Shown: in pieces, positions 60,953 to 62,191 of the stretch
Numbering within the stretch: the stretch's first letter is position 1
How the letters are laid out: every line of letters starts with the position of its first letter
Assembly (NCBI GenBank): GCA_035699745.1
Contig: DASSPH010000020.1
Coordinates: 1 to 62,191, forward strand
Origin: Vicinamibacterales bacterium
Lineage (GTDB): Bacteria > Acidobacteriota > Vicinamibacteria > Vicinamibacterales > 2-12-FULL-66-21
Direction of reading: 5' to 3'
Length of the DNA: 62,191 nucleotides
Made by a program: the position numbers and the translations under genes
Notes under the pieces: model-generated
Database searches by the model: none
What the model was told of the DNA's origin: nothing
What the model saw: only the letters and a program-made list of their open reading frames with translations

Positions 60953-62179
60953 ATGCGCGAACGAATGCTCAGCTTGCTGGCGCTGGCGGTCACTTTCGCC
61001 GCGATCGTCTCCGCCGAAGACTGGCCGCAGTTCCGCGGTCCGTCCGGACAGGGACTCTCGACGGAAACCGGGCTTCCGGTCGAGTGGAGCGAAACGAAGA
61101 ACGTCGCGTGGAAAGTGCCGGTACCGGGCCGCGGCTGGTCGTCGCCCGTCGTCGCCGGCGGCCGCGTGTGGTTGACGACGGCTGTCACCGTGCAGCGCGA
61201 GACGTCGCTGCGCCTGCGTGCCTTCGACGTCGAGAGCGGCAGGCAGATGCTGGACGTCGAGGTCTTCCGCTTCCGCGGCACCGATCTGCTCAACGCGAAG
61301 AACAGCCACGCATCGCCGACGCCGATCCTCGAGGGGGACCGGGTGTACGTGCACTTCGGCGCGCAGGGAACCGCCGCCGTGTCGACGTCCGGGGCCGTGC
61401 TCTGGAAGACCAGGCTGACGTACGAATCCCAGCATGGCAACGGCGGATCGCCGGAGCTCGCGGGGGATCTGCTGATCGTGAACTGCGACGGCTTCGACCA
61501 GGCGTTCGTCGCCGCGCTCGACAAGGCAACGGGGAAGGTGCGGTGGCGGCGCGATCGTCGCGAGCCGCACTCGCAGGCGTACTCGACGCCGCTCGCGATC
61601 CGCGCCGGCGGGGGCGAGCAGGTCATCAGCGTCGGCGCGTTCACCGCGTCTGCGCTCGAGCCGCAGACCGGCAAGGAGCTCTGGCGGGTGTCGTATCCGG
61701 AGGGGTACAGCAACGTCCCGCGCCCGGTGTTCGGCGCCGGCCTGGTCTTCATCGCCACCGGGTTCAACCAGCCCGCGCTGCTCGCGGTCCGTCCCGACGG
61801 CAGCGGCGACGTGACCAGGACGCACGTCGCGTGGACGCTGACCCGCGGCGCGCCGCTCACCCCGTCGCCGATCGTGGTGGAGAACGAGCTGTACGCCGTG
61901 TCGGACAACGGCATCGCAACCGCCGTCGACGCCCGCACCGGACAGGTGCGCTGGCAGCAGCGGCTCGGCAACTCGTTCTCGGCCTCGCCGGTGTTTGCCG
62001 ACGGCCGCCTCCACTTCCTGGACGAAGACGGACGCACCACCGTGCTGAAGCCAGGGACGAACGCGGCGCCCCTCGCCGTGAACACCCTCGAGGGCGGGAC
62101 GCTCGCGTCGATGGCGGTGTCGGGGCGATCGTTTTTCATCCGCAGCGCCACGCATCTCTACCGGATTGCGGTGCGCTGA
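60953..62179 (+). CDS. Secreted PQQ-like beta-propeller repeat protein
   Basis: 408 residues from the ATG at 60953 (60929 is possible). Signal peptide (LSLLALAVTFAAIVSA), then about seven PQQ-like/BamB-type blades, each with an A-D-G-x-x-W-like end: LPVEWSETKNVAWKVPVPG, TGKVRWRRDRREP, TGKELWRVSYPEG, TGQVRWQQRLGNS. It lacks the catalytic Asp and disulfide of quinoprotein dehydrogenases, so it is unlikely to be an enzyme of that class. The N-terminal DWPQFRGPSGQG is common in such proteins of Planctomycetes and Acidobacteria. Function is unknown. Confidence 0.88.
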   Translation: MRERMLSLLALAVTFAAIVSAEDWPQFRGPSGQGLSTETGLPVEWSETKNVAWKVPVPGRGWSSPVVAGGRVWLTTAVTVQRETSLRLRAFDVESGRQMLDVEVFRFRGTDLLNAKNSHASPTPILEGDRVYVHFGAQGTAAVSTSGAVLWKTRLTYESQHGNGGSPELAGDLLIVNCDGFDQAFVAALDKATGKVRWRRDRREPHSQAYSTPLAIRAGGGEQVISVGAFTASALEPQTGKELWRVSYPEGYSNVPRPVFGAGLVFIATGFNQPALLAVRPDGSGDVTRTHVAWTLTRGAPLTPSPIVVENELYAVSDNGIATAVDARTGQVRWQQRLGNSFSASPVFADGRLHFLDEDGRTTVLKPGTNAAPLAVNTLEGGTLASMAVSGRSFFIRSATHLYRIAVR

Positions 62180-62191
62180 TCCGCGGTCAGC

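Noticed and set aside
60953-62179. Second PQQ-dependent dehydrogenase
   Set aside because: It has the propeller repeats but lacks the catalytic Asp pair, the vicinal CC and the PGDNKW region; it is a BamB-like/structural repeat protein.

Overview
The window looks like soil Acidobacteriota DNA, most likely class Vicinamibacteria (subdivision 6), probably from a metagenome-derived genome. The evidence is a VWFA-related protein of the acidobacterial type, an ADOP-type MacB/FtsX permease paired with a PadR regulator, an Oar-like TonB-dependent receptor, DUF2934, a class II photolyase and high G+C. The first ~7.2 kb is the exception. NuoA to NuoG and their promoter read as betaproteobacterial proteins, while NuoH (after its conserved N-terminal block) to NuoN do not. 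This is either a hybrid complex I operon or an assembly join inside nuoH.

Layout. 1-14.4 kb: the tail of an unknown gene, an FNR-type promoter, then the 14-gene complex I operon nuoABCDEFGHIJKLMN. 14.4-20.3 kb: a PEGA-domain surface protein, a two-component system on the minus strand, an orphan MacA/HlyD adaptor and an alpha/beta hydrolase. 20.3-30 kb: a coupled TonB receptor/VWA pair, an SGNH hydrolase, and a PadR/ADOP pair. 30-32.5 kb: transhydrogenase subunits pntAB-pntB (no pntAA), a possible 32-residue membrane protein, and a single-domain response regulator.

32.6-41 kb holds the most interesting system. It is a tightly coupled minus-strand operon coding for a PQQ alcohol dehydrogenase with the lanthanide-type Asp-x-Asp pair, its XoxJ/MoxJ-like binding protein, a lipoprotein cytochrome c, oxidase subunits II (with cytochrome c domain), I and III, a small membrane protein, and a CtaG assembly factor fused to a cytochrome c domain. 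It looks like a self-contained path from alcohol through cytochrome c to O2. The oxidase subunit I keeps all metal ligands but lacks the canonical D- and K-channel residues.

41-46.3 kb: decayed gene fragments, then a CheB, CheR-PAS, PAS, DUF2934 and response-regulator signalling cluster. 46.3-53.8 kb: housekeeping and stress genes (CsaA, DUF72, an SDR, a zinc alcohol dehydrogenase operon, an N-acyl-D-amino-acid deacylase, a photolyase). 53.9-62.2 kb: an ArsR-methyltransferase with ahcY, dipeptidyl peptidase IV, DUF2461, an esterase-like protein with an Asp in the nucleophile position, and a PQQ-like beta-propeller protein.

Two genome-wide habits stand out. First, short degenerate word repeats, often arranged as inverted arms, sit at gene ends and sometimes inside coding ends. 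Second, many genes have a -10-like box 6-8 nt before the start codon, which suggests leaderless mRNAs.
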